Part shown: positions 42,916-51,834 of the stretch, in pieces | Layout of the letters: each line of letters begins with the position of its first letter | How positions within the stretch are numbered: the stretch's first letter is position 1 | Source: Longimicrobium sp. | Lineage (GTDB): Bacteria > Gemmatimonadota > Gemmatimonadetes > Longimicrobiales > Longimicrobiaceae | Assembly (NCBI GenBank): GCA_036377595.1 | Contig: DASUYB010000089.1 | Location: 1 to 64,000 of the forward strand | Length of the DNA stretch: 64,000 nucleotides | Reading direction: 5' to 3' | Translations under genes and position numbers: made by a program | The notes under the pieces: generated by a model | What the model saw: the letters and a program-made list of their open reading frames with translations, nothing else | Database searches by the model: none | Told to the model about the DNA's origin: nothing

Positions 42916-43584
42916 ATGATCACGAACCGCGTCGACCACGATACCAATCAGCCGCGAAGACGGCTGCGGCCCGCGAAGGTGATGGCTCCCGCCTTCGTGC
43001 TGCTGATCTCCGCCACGGCCCTGGCCGAATGGGCCTGCGCGCCGCGCACCCGCACCGCCGCAGAGCCCGCCGGATCGAGCTCCTTCGTCTCCGCCGCGCA
43101 GGCCGCCGTCCTGCAGACCCCCGCACCCGATCCGCAGCCCGCCGCCGCGGCGCCCGCGCCCGCCCAGCCCGCCACGCTGGCCGAGCTCGACGCGCAGCTG
43201 GTGGCGCGCATGCGCCAGCAGATCACCGACGAGGTGACGGCGCAGATGCAGGGGCGCGTGGAGCAGGCGGCGGCCGAGGCGTTCCCGGTGCGCCAGCGGA
43301 TGGAGATGAGCTCCACCATGTACTGCCTGAAGGGGCACATGCGCACCGGCGTCCGCACCCGCGACGGGATGGCGGCGGGCGACCCGCGCGTGCTGCCGCT
43401 GGGCTCGGTGGTGCGGGTGAGCCGGCCGAACGGCGAGCTGATCGGCATCTTCGTGATCATGGACACGGGCGGCGCCATCAACGGCAACAAGATCGACCTG
43501 TACGTCGACTCCTGCCGCGAGGCCGAGCGCTGGGGCCGCCACCCGGTGGTCGCCGAGGTGCTGGACATCGGCAAGCGGATCTGA
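42916..43584 (+). CDS. 3D-domain (double-psi beta-barrel) envelope protein
   Basis: 222 residues; GGAGGGGAA precedes the ATG. A membrane anchor or signal segment (VMAPAFVLLISATALAEWAC) ends in a Cys that could be lipidated. A Pro/Ala linker and a helical stretch (about 90-130) follow. The C-terminal 3D domain has its three conserved Asp: VIMDTGGAINGNKIDLYVDS. The fold is shared with MltA lytic transglycosylases and Rpf-associated proteins, so a peptidoglycan role is plausible. It is monocistronic, with a strong terminator. Confidence 0.85.
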   Translation: MITNRVDHDTNQPRRRLRPAKVMAPAFVLLISATALAEWACAPRTRTAAEPAGSSSFVSAAQAAVLQTPAPDPQPAAAAPAPAQPATLAELDAQLVARMRQQITDEVTAQMQGRVEQAAAEAFPVRQRMEMSSTMYCLKGHMRTGVRTRDGMAAGDPRVLPLGSVVRVSRPNGELIGIFVIMDTGGAINGNKIDLYVDSCREAERWGRHPVVAEVLDIGKRI

Positions 43585-43599
43585 TCTCCGCCGATCGGG

Positions 43600-43646
43600 A
43601 ACGAGAAGACGGGCCCGGCGCATCCCGCGCCGGGCCCGTTCTCGTT
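43600..43646. terminator. Strong hairpin between 3D-domain and lipoprotein genes
   Basis: AACGAGAAGACGGGCCCGGC (to 43621) pairs with GCGCCGGGCCCGTTCTCGTT (43627-43646). It is suited to terminating both convergent genes. Confidence 0.8.
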
Positions 43647-43659
43647 GCCGCGGTGGAGG

Positions 43660-44160
43660 CTAGAAGTCCTCCGGGCCGTCGTATCCCACGTCCGAGGTCT
43701 TCGTCAGGACGAAGTGGCCGCTGCGCGTGGCCGGGATCGGCTGGTCTCTGGCGAGGCCCTCGTACGCCTCGAGGTAGCCCTCGATCTGCGTCGGGTGGAG
43801 CTCGCCGAAGCTGTGCCAGTCGCCCGAGAAGGAGAAGTGCACCCGCCCGTTCTCCACCTCGCCCTCCATCCGCCACGCCTCGGAGTTCAGCGTGTCGGGC
43901 TTCCCGGTCACCGGGTGCACGCAGATGCGGGGCGCCGGCTCGGACTCGCCGAAGACGTGGGACCCGTTCTGCCGCAGATGGAGGGTGATCTCCGCGTGGC
44001 AGTGCATGTTCGGGATGGTGTAGGGGAACATCCTGTACTCGGTGGCCGTGTACCGCCACGTGCCGGTCAGGGGCCCGTCGGGGGCGTCGCTCAGGGCGTT
44101 CTGGCAGGCGGGGAGGGCCAGCACGAGGGCCGCCACGGCGGCAATACGGAGCTTGGGCAT
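43660..44160 (-). CDS. Hypothetical lipoprotein
   Basis: 166 residues starting MPKLRIAAVAALVLALPACQ. The lipobox LPAC gives a mature N-terminus at C19. The mature part begins with a lipocalin-like opening (GPLTGTWRYTATEYRM) and continues with beta strands (HCHAEITLHLRQNGSHVFGE; NGRVHFSFSGDW), suggesting a small beta-barrel or sandwich. Two further Cys (C54, C80) could form a disulfide. No family is assigned. A minus-strand promoter lies at 44381-44409. Confidence 0.7.
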   Translation of the reverse strand: MPKLRIAAVAALVLALPACQNALSDAPDGPLTGTWRYTATEYRMFPYTIPNMHCHAEITLHLRQNGSHVFGESEPAPRICVHPVTGKPDTLNSEAWRMEGEVENGRVHFSFSGDWHSFGELHPTQIEGYLEAYEGLARDQPIPATRSGHFVLTKTSDVGYDGPEDF

Positions 44161-44380
44161 ATGGGTCGCCTCTTGAAGATAGCGTTCGGGAAGATGGTCT
44201 CGGTACCGGGGCCCGGGGCGGCGCCGCCCTTCGACCTGTAGAATTCGCCACCGCGGATTTTTATGACCCGTCACCGGAAGATTGGACATTCTGCTGTCGG
44301 TCCGCCTCGGGGGACGGGCGGCTGAAGCCGCGGCTACAGGAGATGGGAAGCCTCGCAAACCGCGCGAGGCTGTTTGGGAG

Positions 44381-44409
44381 ATTTTAAGGGCGGCCGACTC
44401 GTTTGTCAT
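44381..44409 (-). promoter_or_regulatory. Possible promoter of the lipoprotein gene
   Basis: On the minus strand, ATGACA (44409-44404), 17-base spacer and TAAAAT (44386-44381). The leader would be about 210 bases and includes a GCCTCGC/GCGAGGC hairpin at about 44350-44370. Confidence 0.45.
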
Positions 44410-44471
44410 AGAACCCATGCGCGGGGCATTGCAGGGGAAACGGAACCGCCGCTCCCTCCCCTCGTACGCGC

Positions 44472-45347
44472 ATGCCGATGCTTCCATCCCGCCGCGCCTC
44501 CGCCGTGATCGCCCTGTTCCTCCTGTTGCCGCCGGCGGCGGAGGCGCGCGCGCAGTGCGAGCACTGTGCCCCGCCCAGCGTGCGCGGCGAGGCGCTGTCG
44601 CTGGCGGGGAACGCGCTGATCGGCGGCGTTACGGCGGGGATCGGCGCGCGGCTGCGGGGACGGCCGTTCCTGCGCGCGTTCGCGGGGGGCGCGGCGGGCG
44701 GCGCGGTGACGTACGCGGGGAAGCGGATCGCCGCGGAGCACGTGGAGGGCGCCGGGTTCGCGGGGCGCGAGGTGGCGGCCGTGGGGTCGTCGATCTCCGC
44801 CAACGCGGCGGCGGGGCGCGGCGCGCTCGACCGGCTGGTGCTTCCCGTCGGCCCCGTGCGCGTGTACCTGGCCCCGCGCGGCGAGGGGCCGGCGGTGCGC
44901 GCGCGGGTCGACCTGGCCGCGGTGGCCGCCGCGGCGTTCGCGGCCACCGCGCGCGGCTCGCGCTTCGACGCGCGCGAGAGCCTGTCGTCGGGCGCGCTGG
45001 TCTTCCGCGTGCCCGGGGCGCTGGAGGAGGTGGGATACGACGGGCGGCACCTGGCCGGCGTGGTGCAGGTGCGCCAGGGCGGCGACTCGCTGCGGGCCGA
45101 GCGCACCGGGGCGCACGAGCGCGTGCACGTGATCCAGTACGACCAGTCGTTCATCCTCTGGGCCGCCCCCGCCGAGGCCGCGCTGATGGACCGCGCGCGC
45201 TGGAGCCGCGGTCTCCACCGCTGGATCGACCTGGGGATCAACGCGCCGGCGCTCGCCGGGCTGGGCGCCGTGGTGCCGTACCGCGCGCAGCCGTGGGAGA
45301 CCGAGGCCGTCTACCTCGCCCGCACGTCGGCGGGCGAGGCGCGGTGA
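44472..45347 (+). CDS. Secreted protein with HExxH motif, family unknown
   Basis: 291 residues with a signal peptide (ASAVIALFLLLPPAAEARAQ) and a CEHC motif right after cleavage. The middle is Ala/Gly-rich. The C-terminal third contains RTGAHERVHVIQYDQSFILW; HERVH fits the HExxH zinc-protease motif and is followed by Y-D. No third zinc ligand is obvious, though E296-type residues near the end (QPWETEAVYLA) could serve. I do not recognise the family. It could be a periplasmic metallopeptidase or a structural protein with a chance motif. Confidence 0.6.
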   Translation: MPMLPSRRASAVIALFLLLPPAAEARAQCEHCAPPSVRGEALSLAGNALIGGVTAGIGARLRGRPFLRAFAGGAAGGAVTYAGKRIAAEHVEGAGFAGREVAAVGSSISANAAAGRGALDRLVLPVGPVRVYLAPRGEGPAVRARVDLAAVAAAAFAATARGSRFDARESLSSGALVFRVPGALEEVGYDGRHLAGVVQVRQGGDSLRAERTGAHERVHVIQYDQSFILWAAPAEAALMDRARWSRGLHRWIDLGINAPALAGLGAVVPYRAQPWETEAVYLARTSAGEAR

Positions 45348-45380
45348 GGATGATGGTGCCGGCGCGGACACCCCCTCGGG

Positions 45381-45572
45381 TGTCATCCTGAGGGCGCATG
45401 CGCCGGCGCGTCCACCGCGCGGATGTCCGCGCGCCCGAAGGATCCAGCCGACGCGGCCGGAAGCTCCGCCCGGTAGCGCAAACATCTCCGCGGGATCGAG
45501 TAGATCCTTCGGTCGGCGCCAAGTCGGGGTGTGGACGCGAGTTGGGCGCGGCGCCTCCCTCAGGATGACATC
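45381..45572. repeat. Palindromic dispersed element (GTCATCCTGAGG family)
   Basis: The left arm starts TGTCATCCTGAGGGCG and includes CCCGAAGGATCCAGC. The right arm includes TAGATCCTTCGGTCGGCGCC and ends CCTCCCTCAGGATGACATC. The right arm is very close to that of 54728-54914. Confidence 0.82.
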
Positions 45573-45696
45573 GTTGCGGGAGCGCGATCACAGGCCCCCC
45601 GATATCATCCCCGGTCATAAAGATCAGCCGTCGCGCATTCAGTCTCCGCCGGGTCCGGACGCGGACGCGGCATCGAACATCGAATCCGGATCAACG

Positions 45697-48159
45697 GTGA
45701 AGGTTTCTTCCATCCTCGTCTCGCTGGTGATCGCGTCCGCCGCCGCCGGGCCGCCGCTGGGCGCGCAGGCGGTGACGCAGGCGCGGCCGGTGGCGGGCGC
45801 GGTGTCCGGCAGCATCGTGGACGCGCAGAGCGAGCTGCCGCTGGCCGGCGCGTCCGTGGCGCTGGAGGCGCGGGCGGGCGGCGCCGCGCGGTCCACGCGC
45901 ACCGACGCGGCGGGGCGGTACGCGTTCGACGGGGTGACGGCCGGCGAGTACACGCTGCGGGTGCAGCGCATCGGCTACGTGGCCGGCTCGGTGGACGTGG
46001 TGCTGCAGGGCGCGGCGAGCGCGTCCGTCTCCCTCGGCCTGCAGGTGCAGCCGGTGCGGCTCCAGCCCATCGCGGCCACCGGCAGCATCCCGGCCGCGCC
46101 CGCCAACCCGTTCGCCGCGCGCGAGGGAGCCGCGGACGCGGCGGGCGAGGCGCGGATGGAGGCCGAGCGGCGGCGGCAGCGGACGAACCTGGCCCCCGAC
46201 GTCCGCGTGCTGACCCGCGCCGACGTGGACGAGGCGGTGCCGCTGGCGGAGAGCGACCTCTTCCGGACCCTGCAGCGCCTTCCCGGCGTCTCCGCGCGCG
46301 ACGACTACAGCGCGGAGCTGTGGACGCGCGGCGGCTCGTGGGACCACACGCGCGTCTACTTCGACGGGCTGCCGCTCTTCAACCCCGTCCACTCCTCCGG
46401 CCTCTTCTCCGGGCCCAATACCGACGCCGTCGGCGCCGCCGCGCTCCACCCCGGCGCGCAGCCGCTGTCCACCGGCGGCGGCGCGGCGGCCACGCTCGAC
46501 GTCACCTCGCGCCGGGGCGGCGAGCGCGGGCCGGTCGCCGCGGCGGGCGAGCTGTCGCTGGCCAGCGCGCGGCTGGCGCTGGACGGGCGCGCGGGGCCGC
46601 AGTCGTGGATGATCGCCGCGCGCAGCAGCCACTTCGGGACGCTGACGCAGCAGGTGGAGAAGCACAGTCGCGACGAGGAAGTCTGGGTCACCCGCCACTT
46701 CGCCGACGTGGCCGCGCGGTACGACCTGCGGCTGGGGGATCGAAGCGGCGTCGAGGCGAGCGCGCTCTGGCAGCGCGACGTGGTGGGCGACGGCCCGCAG
46801 AGCGACTGGCTGCGCGAGAGCACGCCCACGTGGGGCAGTCTCGCCGCGCGCGCCACCCTCCGCGCGCCGCTCGGCGGGCTCGACGCGCGGGCGACGCTGG
46901 GCGGCAGCGGCTTCGGCGCCGAGGTGCGCGACCTCGGCAGCGCGGAGCCGCGCTCCGGCGGCCTCATCTCCTGGCCCACCCTGCTGGCCGCGGAAAGCAG
47001 CGTCCGCCACGGCTTCGCGGAGATGCGCGTCGAGCCCGCCGTATCTCCATCCACCGTCACACCCTGGGCGATGGGAATCGGCGCGGTCCGCGAGGAGGCG
47101 CGCTACGACGGCCCGCCCATCTACCCGCTCGACGAGTCGCTGCCGCCCCGCACGGTGGATCGCGACGCGGCGCTGACCTATGTCTACGCGTGGGGCGAGC
47201 GGCGCTGGAAGCCGGCGCGCACCCTCTCCGCCGAGGCGGGCGTGCGCGTGGAGGCGGGCGAGCGCGTCCCCGGCGCGGGCGCCGTGCGGATCGCGCCGCG
47301 GGCGGCGGCGCGGTGGCAGACGGGGCCAGAGCTGACCGTCTCCGCCGCGGCGGGGCGGAGCTGGCACACGCTGCAGGCGGGGCCGGAGCTGCAGGAGCAG
47401 GCCATCACCCAGCACCTCTGGCTCCTGGCGGGCGGCGACGTCCCCGCGCTGCGCAGCGACGTGGCGACCGTCGGCGCGGAGCGGTGGATGGGCGGCGGCT
47501 GGCTGGCCTCGGTCACGGGGTACGCGCGGCGCTCGACCGGCGTCGCCGTCCGGGACCCCGAGCCGGGGGTGGTGATCGGCCGCGGCTTCGTGGCGGGAAC
47601 GCTGGACGCGCGCGGGGCGGAGATCTCGCTGCGGCGCCTGGCCGGGCCGTGGACCGCGTCCGCCTCGTACTCGTGGGGCCGCGCGACCATGCGCGCGAGA
47701 GGATTCGCCTTCCCCGCGGAGACGGACCAGCGGCACACGCTCGACCTGGCCGCCCGCGTGCGCGTGCCCTTCGGCGTCCGGCTCGGCGCGGCGTTCTCGG
47801 CGGGGACGGGCGGCGCGTTCACCCGCTTCTACGGCGGCGTGGCCACCTGCCGGCCGAACCTGGGGTGCGAGTGGACGGAGCTCCCGAGCTCGGGCGAGCC
47901 TGGGGGGCTGCGCGCGCCGGCCTTCGCCAGCCTGGACCTGTCGGCCGAGTGGTCGCGGGAGATCGGGGGGATGCGGATCGGCGCGTACGCGCAGCTGCAC
48001 AACGCGCTGGACCGCGACAACCCCGCGCGCTACCACCGCAGCATCCGCTACGAGCGCTGCGGCTACGGCGCGCCCGACGGCAACGGAGGCTGCACCGACG
48101 ACGTGTGGGGACGCGGGCTGCCGCGCCTGCCGCTGGCCGGCCTGCGCGTGACCTTCTGA
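45697..48159 (+). CDS. TonB-dependent receptor with carboxypeptidase-regulatory-like N-domain
   Basis: 820 residues from a GTG. The signal segment (VKVSSILVSLVIASAAAGPP) is followed by a CarboxypepD_reg-like domain (about 32-110; VSGSIVDAQSELPLAGASVA, AGRYAFDGVTAGEYTLRVQR). Next come a plug domain (DVDEAVPLAESDLFRTLQRL, PGVSARDDYSAELWTRGGS) and a beta-barrel to the C-terminal LAGLRVTF, ending in aromatic F. It imports an unknown substrate across the outer membrane using TonB energy. Its stop overlaps the ECF sigma start, so receptor and regulator are translated together. Confidence 0.9.
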   Translation: MKVSSILVSLVIASAAAGPPLGAQAVTQARPVAGAVSGSIVDAQSELPLAGASVALEARAGGAARSTRTDAAGRYAFDGVTAGEYTLRVQRIGYVAGSVDVVLQGAASASVSLGLQVQPVRLQPIAATGSIPAAPANPFAAREGAADAAGEARMEAERRRQRTNLAPDVRVLTRADVDEAVPLAESDLFRTLQRLPGVSARDDYSAELWTRGGSWDHTRVYFDGLPLFNPVHSSGLFSGPNTDAVGAAALHPGAQPLSTGGGAAATLDVTSRRGGERGPVAAAGELSLASARLALDGRAGPQSWMIAARSSHFGTLTQQVEKHSRDEEVWVTRHFADVAARYDLRLGDRSGVEASALWQRDVVGDGPQSDWLRESTPTWGSLAARATLRAPLGGLDARATLGGSGFGAEVRDLGSAEPRSGGLISWPTLLAAESSVRHGFAEMRVEPAVSPSTVTPWAMGIGAVREEARYDGPPIYPLDESLPPRTVDRDAALTYVYAWGERRWKPARTLSAEAGVRVEAGERVPGAGAVRIAPRAAARWQTGPELTVSAAAGRSWHTLQAGPELQEQAITQHLWLLAGGDVPALRSDVATVGAERWMGGGWLASVTGYARRSTGVAVRDPEPGVVIGRGFVAGTLDARGAEISLRRLAGPWTASASYSWGRATMRARGFAFPAETDQRHTLDLAARVRVPFGVRLGAAFSAGTGGAFTRFYGGVATCRPNLGCEWTELPSSGEPGGLRAPAFASLDLSAEWSREIGGMRIGAYAQLHNALDRDNPARYHRSIRYERCGYGAPDGNGGCTDDVWGRGLPRLPLAGLRVTF

Positions 48160-48668
48160 TGGACGCGGCCGGGCTGTTCGCGGAGCACCACGCGCCGCTC
48201 TTCCGCTATCTCTCGCGCCTGACGGGAGATGCGGACGTGGCGGAGGACGCCGCGCAGGAAGCGTTCGTGCGGCTGATGGAGCGCCCCCCCGCGCCGGGAG
48301 AGACGCGCGCCTGGCTCTTCCGCGTGGGGACGAACGCGGCGTGGATGGCGCTGCGCACGCGCGGACGGCGCCGCCGGCTGCTCGAGTCCGCGCCCCTGCG
48401 CGCCCCGGTGGGCGACGCCCCGCCGGCGCCGGACGCGGCGGCGGAGACGGCGGAGGTGCGCACGAAGGTGCGGCGGGCGCTGGACGCGCTGGGCGAGCGC
48501 GAGCGGCAGATCCTGCTGATGCAGCAGGAGGGGTTCAAGTACCGGGAGATCGCGGAGGCGGTGGGCACCACCACCCAGTCGGTGGGAACGATGCTGGCCC
48601 GCGCGCTGAACAAGCTTGCCGCCGAGCTGCGGCTGGACGAGGAGGACGGATGGCACCCGACGCGCTGA
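48159..48668 (+). CDS. ECF RNA polymerase sigma factor
   Basis: 169 residues. Region 2 is LFRYLSRLTGDADVAEDAAQ with EAFVRLME. Region 4 is ALGERERQILLMQQEGFKYR with EIAEAVGTTTQSVGTMLARAL. The ATG overlaps the receptor stop (TGATG) and the 3' end overlaps the anti-sigma gene by 19 bases. This layout suggests cell-surface signalling or coupling of receptor production to sigma activity. The order, with the receptor first, differs from the usual fecI-fecR-fecA. Confidence 0.92.
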   Translation: MDAAGLFAEHHAPLFRYLSRLTGDADVAEDAAQEAFVRLMERPPAPGETRAWLFRVGTNAAWMALRTRGRRRRLLESAPLRAPVGDAPPAPDAAAETAEVRTKVRRALDALGERERQILLMQQEGFKYREIAEAVGTTTQSVGTMLARALNKLAAELRLDEEDGWHPTR

Positions 48669-49444
48669 CGAACGCGCACCCCGACGACGGGCTGCTGCTG
48701 CGGCTGATGGACGGCGAGGCGGACCCCGCCGAGCGCGCCGACGCCGCCCGGCACGTGGAGACGTGCATCGCCTGCCGCGAGCGGATGGCGCGCGTCCGCC
48801 TGCGCCGCGAGCGGCTCACGGCGATGCTGGCGGCGGCGGACTTCCCCATCCCCGGATCGATCGCGCCCGCATCGGCGAAGACGGAGCCGGAGGTGATCCC
48901 GCTGCGTGCGCGCCGCCCGGCGCCCGCGCGGCCGCGGGCGACGTGGCTCCGCGCGGCCGCCACCATCGTCCTCCTCCTCGCCGCCGCGGCGATGGCGACG
49001 CCGGCGCGCGCGTGGATCGCGCAGTGGCTGGGCGCGCGCTGGGCGGCGATCACGCACCGGGAGACCACGCCGCGCCCCGCGCCCGCACCGGCGCCGGCCG
49101 CTCCGGTGGCGCCGCAGACGCGCACGTCGGCGCAGGTGCGCTTCGTCCCCGCGGGGAGCGAGCTGCGGGTGGACGTCGCGCATCCGCAGGCGGCGGGCGC
49201 GCTGACGCTCGTTCCCGTCGCGGGCCCGTCCGCCGGCGCCGAAGTCGTCGGCGGCGACGAGGTGAACCTGCTGGTGATCCCCGCGGGCGTGCGCATCGGC
49301 AACGCGGACGGGACCGTCGCCAGCTACCGCATCACCGTCCCCGAAGCCGTCCGCCGCGTCCGCGTTCGCATCGCTGGCGGCGGCGAAGTAGTCGTCCCGC
49401 GCGCGGAGATCGGCGGCGGGCGAACGATTCCGCTCGCGCGGTAG
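48650..49444 (+). CDS. Anti-sigma factor with zinc-finger (zf-HC2) N-domain
   Basis: 264 residues; GGAGG precedes the ATG, inside the sigma gene. The N-terminus has the ZAS-type motif HVETCIACRERM (H-x3-C-x2-C), which binds the ECF sigma. One membrane helix follows (about 105-127; IVLLLAAAAMATPARAWIAQ). A periplasmic Ala/Pro linker leads to a beta-rich domain (about 165-264; AQVRFVPAGSELRVDVAHPQ). It should hold the upstream sigma factor inactive until a periplasmic signal arrives. Confidence 0.88.
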   Translation: MAPDALTNAHPDDGLLLRLMDGEADPAERADAARHVETCIACRERMARVRLRRERLTAMLAAADFPIPGSIAPASAKTEPEVIPLRARRPAPARPRATWLRAAATIVLLLAAAAMATPARAWIAQWLGARWAAITHRETTPRPAPAPAPAAPVAPQTRTSAQVRFVPAGSELRVDVAHPQAAGALTLVPVAGPSAGAEVVGGDEVNLLVIPAGVRIGNADGTVASYRITVPEAVRRVRVRIAGGGEVVVPRAEIGGGRTIPLAR

Positions 49445-49455
49445 GCATGAAATCA

Positions 49456-49510
49456 CCCTCCCCCCAGTCGGGTTTGGGGGGAGGGTCGCGCGAAGCGCGG
49501 GGAGGGGGGC
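49456..49510. repeat. Short CCCTCCCC...GGGGGAGGG repeat
   Basis: A CACCCTCCCCCCAGTCGG / GGTTTGGGGGGAGGGTC stem plus CGCGAAGCGCGG. It is a shortened relative of 23858-23945. Confidence 0.7.
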
Positions 49511-49619
49511 GGGGATGCCGCGGCCGCACCGTCCTCTGCGCCCCGCGCCCTGGGTATCCGTCGAAGATCCCGCCGCACGGTCGGTTGCGCCGCATCTGCG
49601 GGCGGGCGAAGTTCGTGGG

Positions 49620-50018
49620 GTGACGATCGAATTCATCATCGCCCACCCGGTCGTGGGGCTGCTGGCGCTGATCGGCGCCGCCGCGATCATCTACCGTCTC
49701 GCGCGCGCAACGCTCCGGCTGGGGCTGTCGACGCTGGAGAGCGCGTCCGCGGGCGGGCTGGTGGAGATCAGCATCCGCCACGGCGACCTGACCGGGATGG
49801 CCGAGCGCCAGGAGCAGGCCCGCATCGCCCGCCGCGCCCGCCTCCGCGCGATCCTCTTCGCACTGCTCTGGCTGGCACTCCTCGTCGTCCCCGTCGTGGC
49901 CGGCATCTCGCGTCCCGTCTTCGCCGCGGCCGCCCTCCTCTGGCTCCTCCCCCGCAAGCCCATCCGCCTCGCCACCGCGAATCCGACGCGGACCCGGGTT
50001 CCGCGCGAGAGCGACTGA
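49620..50018 (+). CDS. Hypothetical small membrane protein
   Basis: 132 residues from a GTG; upstream in-frame codons read through repeat sequence. Two or three hydrophobic helices are seen: FIIAHPVVGLLALIGAAAII, ILFALLWLALLVVPVVAGIS and VFAAAALLWLL. A charged cytoplasmic or loop stretch between them (RHGDLTGMAERQEQARIARR) could be a coiled helix. No family is recognised and no operon partner is present. Confidence 0.6.
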   Translation: MTIEFIIAHPVVGLLALIGAAAIIYRLARATLRLGLSTLESASAGGLVEISIRHGDLTGMAERQEQARIARRARLRAILFALLWLALLVVPVVAGISRPVFAAAALLWLLPRKPIRLATANPTRTRVPRESD

Positions 50019-50040
50019 TCCCGCCCGACCAACCTCTGTC

Positions 50041-50251
50041 GGGCGAATAAATTCGCTGCAACAACTACACGAAGTCCGCCTTCGCGGACTACTGGCCACG
50101 GTGTGGCCGCAATGCCGGTGCGCGCGACAAATTTCGGAGAGGTGCTCACCGAACTTCGTCGCGTGCACCGCTCTCTGGTCTGAGCCGAAGCTGGTAGTCC
50201 CCGCAGGGGGACTTCGTGTTGTTGTTGCCGCGAATTTATTCGCCCCCCCCA
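50041..50251. repeat. Long inverted-repeat element (GGCGAATAAATTCGC ... GCGAATTTATTCGCC)
   Basis: The left arm is 50041-50092: GGCGAATAAATTCGCTGCAA, then AACTACACGAAGTCCGCC. The right arm, 50193-50251, is its approximate complement: GTCCCC...GGGGACTTCGTGTTGTTG, then GCGAATTTATTCGCC. The 100-base centre holds no gene. The layout is MITE-like. Confidence 0.8.
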
Positions 50252-50410
50252 ACCGATTTCCATCCAACCCCTCCCCGTAGCCCCGATGCCGGTACGCGTC
50301 GTGCACGCGGTCCGCGGCCCGGAAAACCGCGCATTGCGACCGAGCAGAGGAGCGAGGATGGGCGAGGAGCACGTGAAGACGTTCGGCGCCGGTAAGGCTA
50401 CGTCCCGCTG

Positions 50411-51388
50411 ATGGCGATGCGCGTCGGCTACCACTGCAGTCACGAGCAGTACCCGCCGGGCGAGCTGCTGCGGCTCGTCACCCGGGCGGAGCGTGCGGGG
50501 TTCGAGTGCGCCATGTGCTCGGACCACTACATGCCCTGGAGCGAGACGGAGGGGCAGAGCGGCTTCGCGTGGAGCTGGCTGGGTGCCGCGCTGCAGGCCA
50601 CGAAGCTGCCGTTCGGCGTCGTCACCGTGCCGGGGGGATGGAGATACCACCCGGCGGTGCACGCCCAGGCGGCGGCCACGCTGGCGGAGATGTTCCCCGG
50701 GCGCTTCTGGATGGCGTGCGGGAGCGGCGAGCGGCTGAACGAGCACGTGGTGGGCGGCGAGTGGCCGCCGAAGGAGGAGCGCAACGCCCGCCTCCGCGAG
50801 GCGGTCGACATCATGCGCGCGCTCTGGGCGGGCGAGACGGTGACGCACCGCGGCCGCATCGCCGTGGACGAGGCGAAGCTCTACGTGCGCCCCGCCGAGC
50901 CGCCGAAGGTGATCGCCGCGGCGCTGAGCGCGGAGACGGCGGAGTGGGCGGGCGCGTGGGCCGACGGGCTGATCACCATCGTCGGCGAGCGGGACGGGAT
51001 GCGGGAGATCGTCGACGCGTTCCGCCGCGGCGGCGGCGAGGGGAAGCCGCTGTACCTGCAGGCGCAGCTCTCCTTCGCGCGGACGGACGACGAGGCGCTG
51101 GAGGCGGCGTGGCGGCAGTGGCGCGCGGCGATGTTCCCCAGCCCGGTCCTCGCCGAGCTCAAGCTCCCCGCGCACTTCGACGCCGCCGGCCAGCACGTGC
51201 GCCGCGACGACGTGGCGGCGAAGATGCGCATCTCCGCCGACCCCGCGCGCCATCTCGAATGGCTGCTGGGCGACGCGGAGATGGGGTTCGAGGAGATCGA
51301 TCTCCATTGCGTGAACCGCGCGGAGCAGGAGCGCTTCATCGACGTCTTCGGCGAGCGTGTGCTGCCGGAGCTGCGCAAGGTGGGGTGA
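50411..51388 (+). CDS. LLM-class flavin-dependent oxidoreductase (TIGR03885-like)
   Basis: 325 residues, a luciferase-like TIM barrel opening MAMRVGYHCSHEQYPPGELL and SDHYMPWSETEGQSGFAWSW. Other conserved segments are FGVVTVPGGWRYHPAVHAQA, FWMACGSGERLNEHVVGG and AEWAGAWADGLITIVGER. The pattern resembles the group of FMN- (non-F420-) dependent LLM enzymes related to F420-dependent glucose-6-phosphate dehydrogenases. The substrate is unknown. It precedes the GH13 glucosidase on the same strand, but 446 bases of repeats lie between them. Confidence 0.85.
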   Translation: MAMRVGYHCSHEQYPPGELLRLVTRAERAGFECAMCSDHYMPWSETEGQSGFAWSWLGAALQATKLPFGVVTVPGGWRYHPAVHAQAAATLAEMFPGRFWMACGSGERLNEHVVGGEWPPKEERNARLREAVDIMRALWAGETVTHRGRIAVDEAKLYVRPAEPPKVIAAALSAETAEWAGAWADGLITIVGERDGMREIVDAFRRGGGEGKPLYLQAQLSFARTDDEALEAAWRQWRAAMFPSPVLAELKLPAHFDAAGQHVRRDDVAAKMRISADPARHLEWLLGDAEMGFEEIDLHCVNRAEQERFIDVFGERVLPELRKVG

Positions 51389-51834
51389 GGTTTTCATCGC
51401 GATCCCAGCTGACATCGGGATTGGCGTGGGGAACGGCGGGGGCGCTTCGCGCGGGCCCTCATCCCCCCCGACCCCCCTTCTCCCGAACTGCAGGAGAAGG
51501 GGGGAGACCTCAGCACGGGGACAGGGTCCGGAGCGAGTTGGGATGTATCCGGTCCGCCGCGGTTGGCCCCCTCCCCCGCTGCGCAGGGGAGCCACTCAGC
51601 GCGGCGGCGATGGTGGCGCGGAAAGCGGGATTCGCCGCCACGATCGCATCGCACCGGATTATCGAGGTGCGCCGTGGGCTGCGGCGGCGCGCTCGAAGTT
51701 ACCCCCTCCCGTTATCGGGAGGGGGTACGCGGCCCCAGCCGCGGGGGGAGGGTCCGCGGGGGGAGGGTCCGCGGGGGGAGGGTCTCACGGGGGCCGCGCA
51801 GAAGATCTGAGATCAATCACGGAGCCGGAGGCGG
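51389..51834. repeat. Repeat-rich spacer with three 15-bp GTCCGCGGGGGGAGG tandems
   Basis: 446 bases. The left part has CCCCCCTTCTCCCG / GGAGAAGGGGGG stems. 51742-51786 holds three direct copies of a 15-bp G-rich unit, preceded by CCCTCCCGTTATCGGGAGGGG. Frames crossing it are repeat-driven. No gene is seen. Confidence 0.65.

Noticed and set aside
51389-51834. Coding extension of the LLM oxidoreductase or glucosidase through the G-rich spacer
   Set aside because: The translated sequence is Pro/Arg/Gly repeats; the family termini are at 51388 and 51835.
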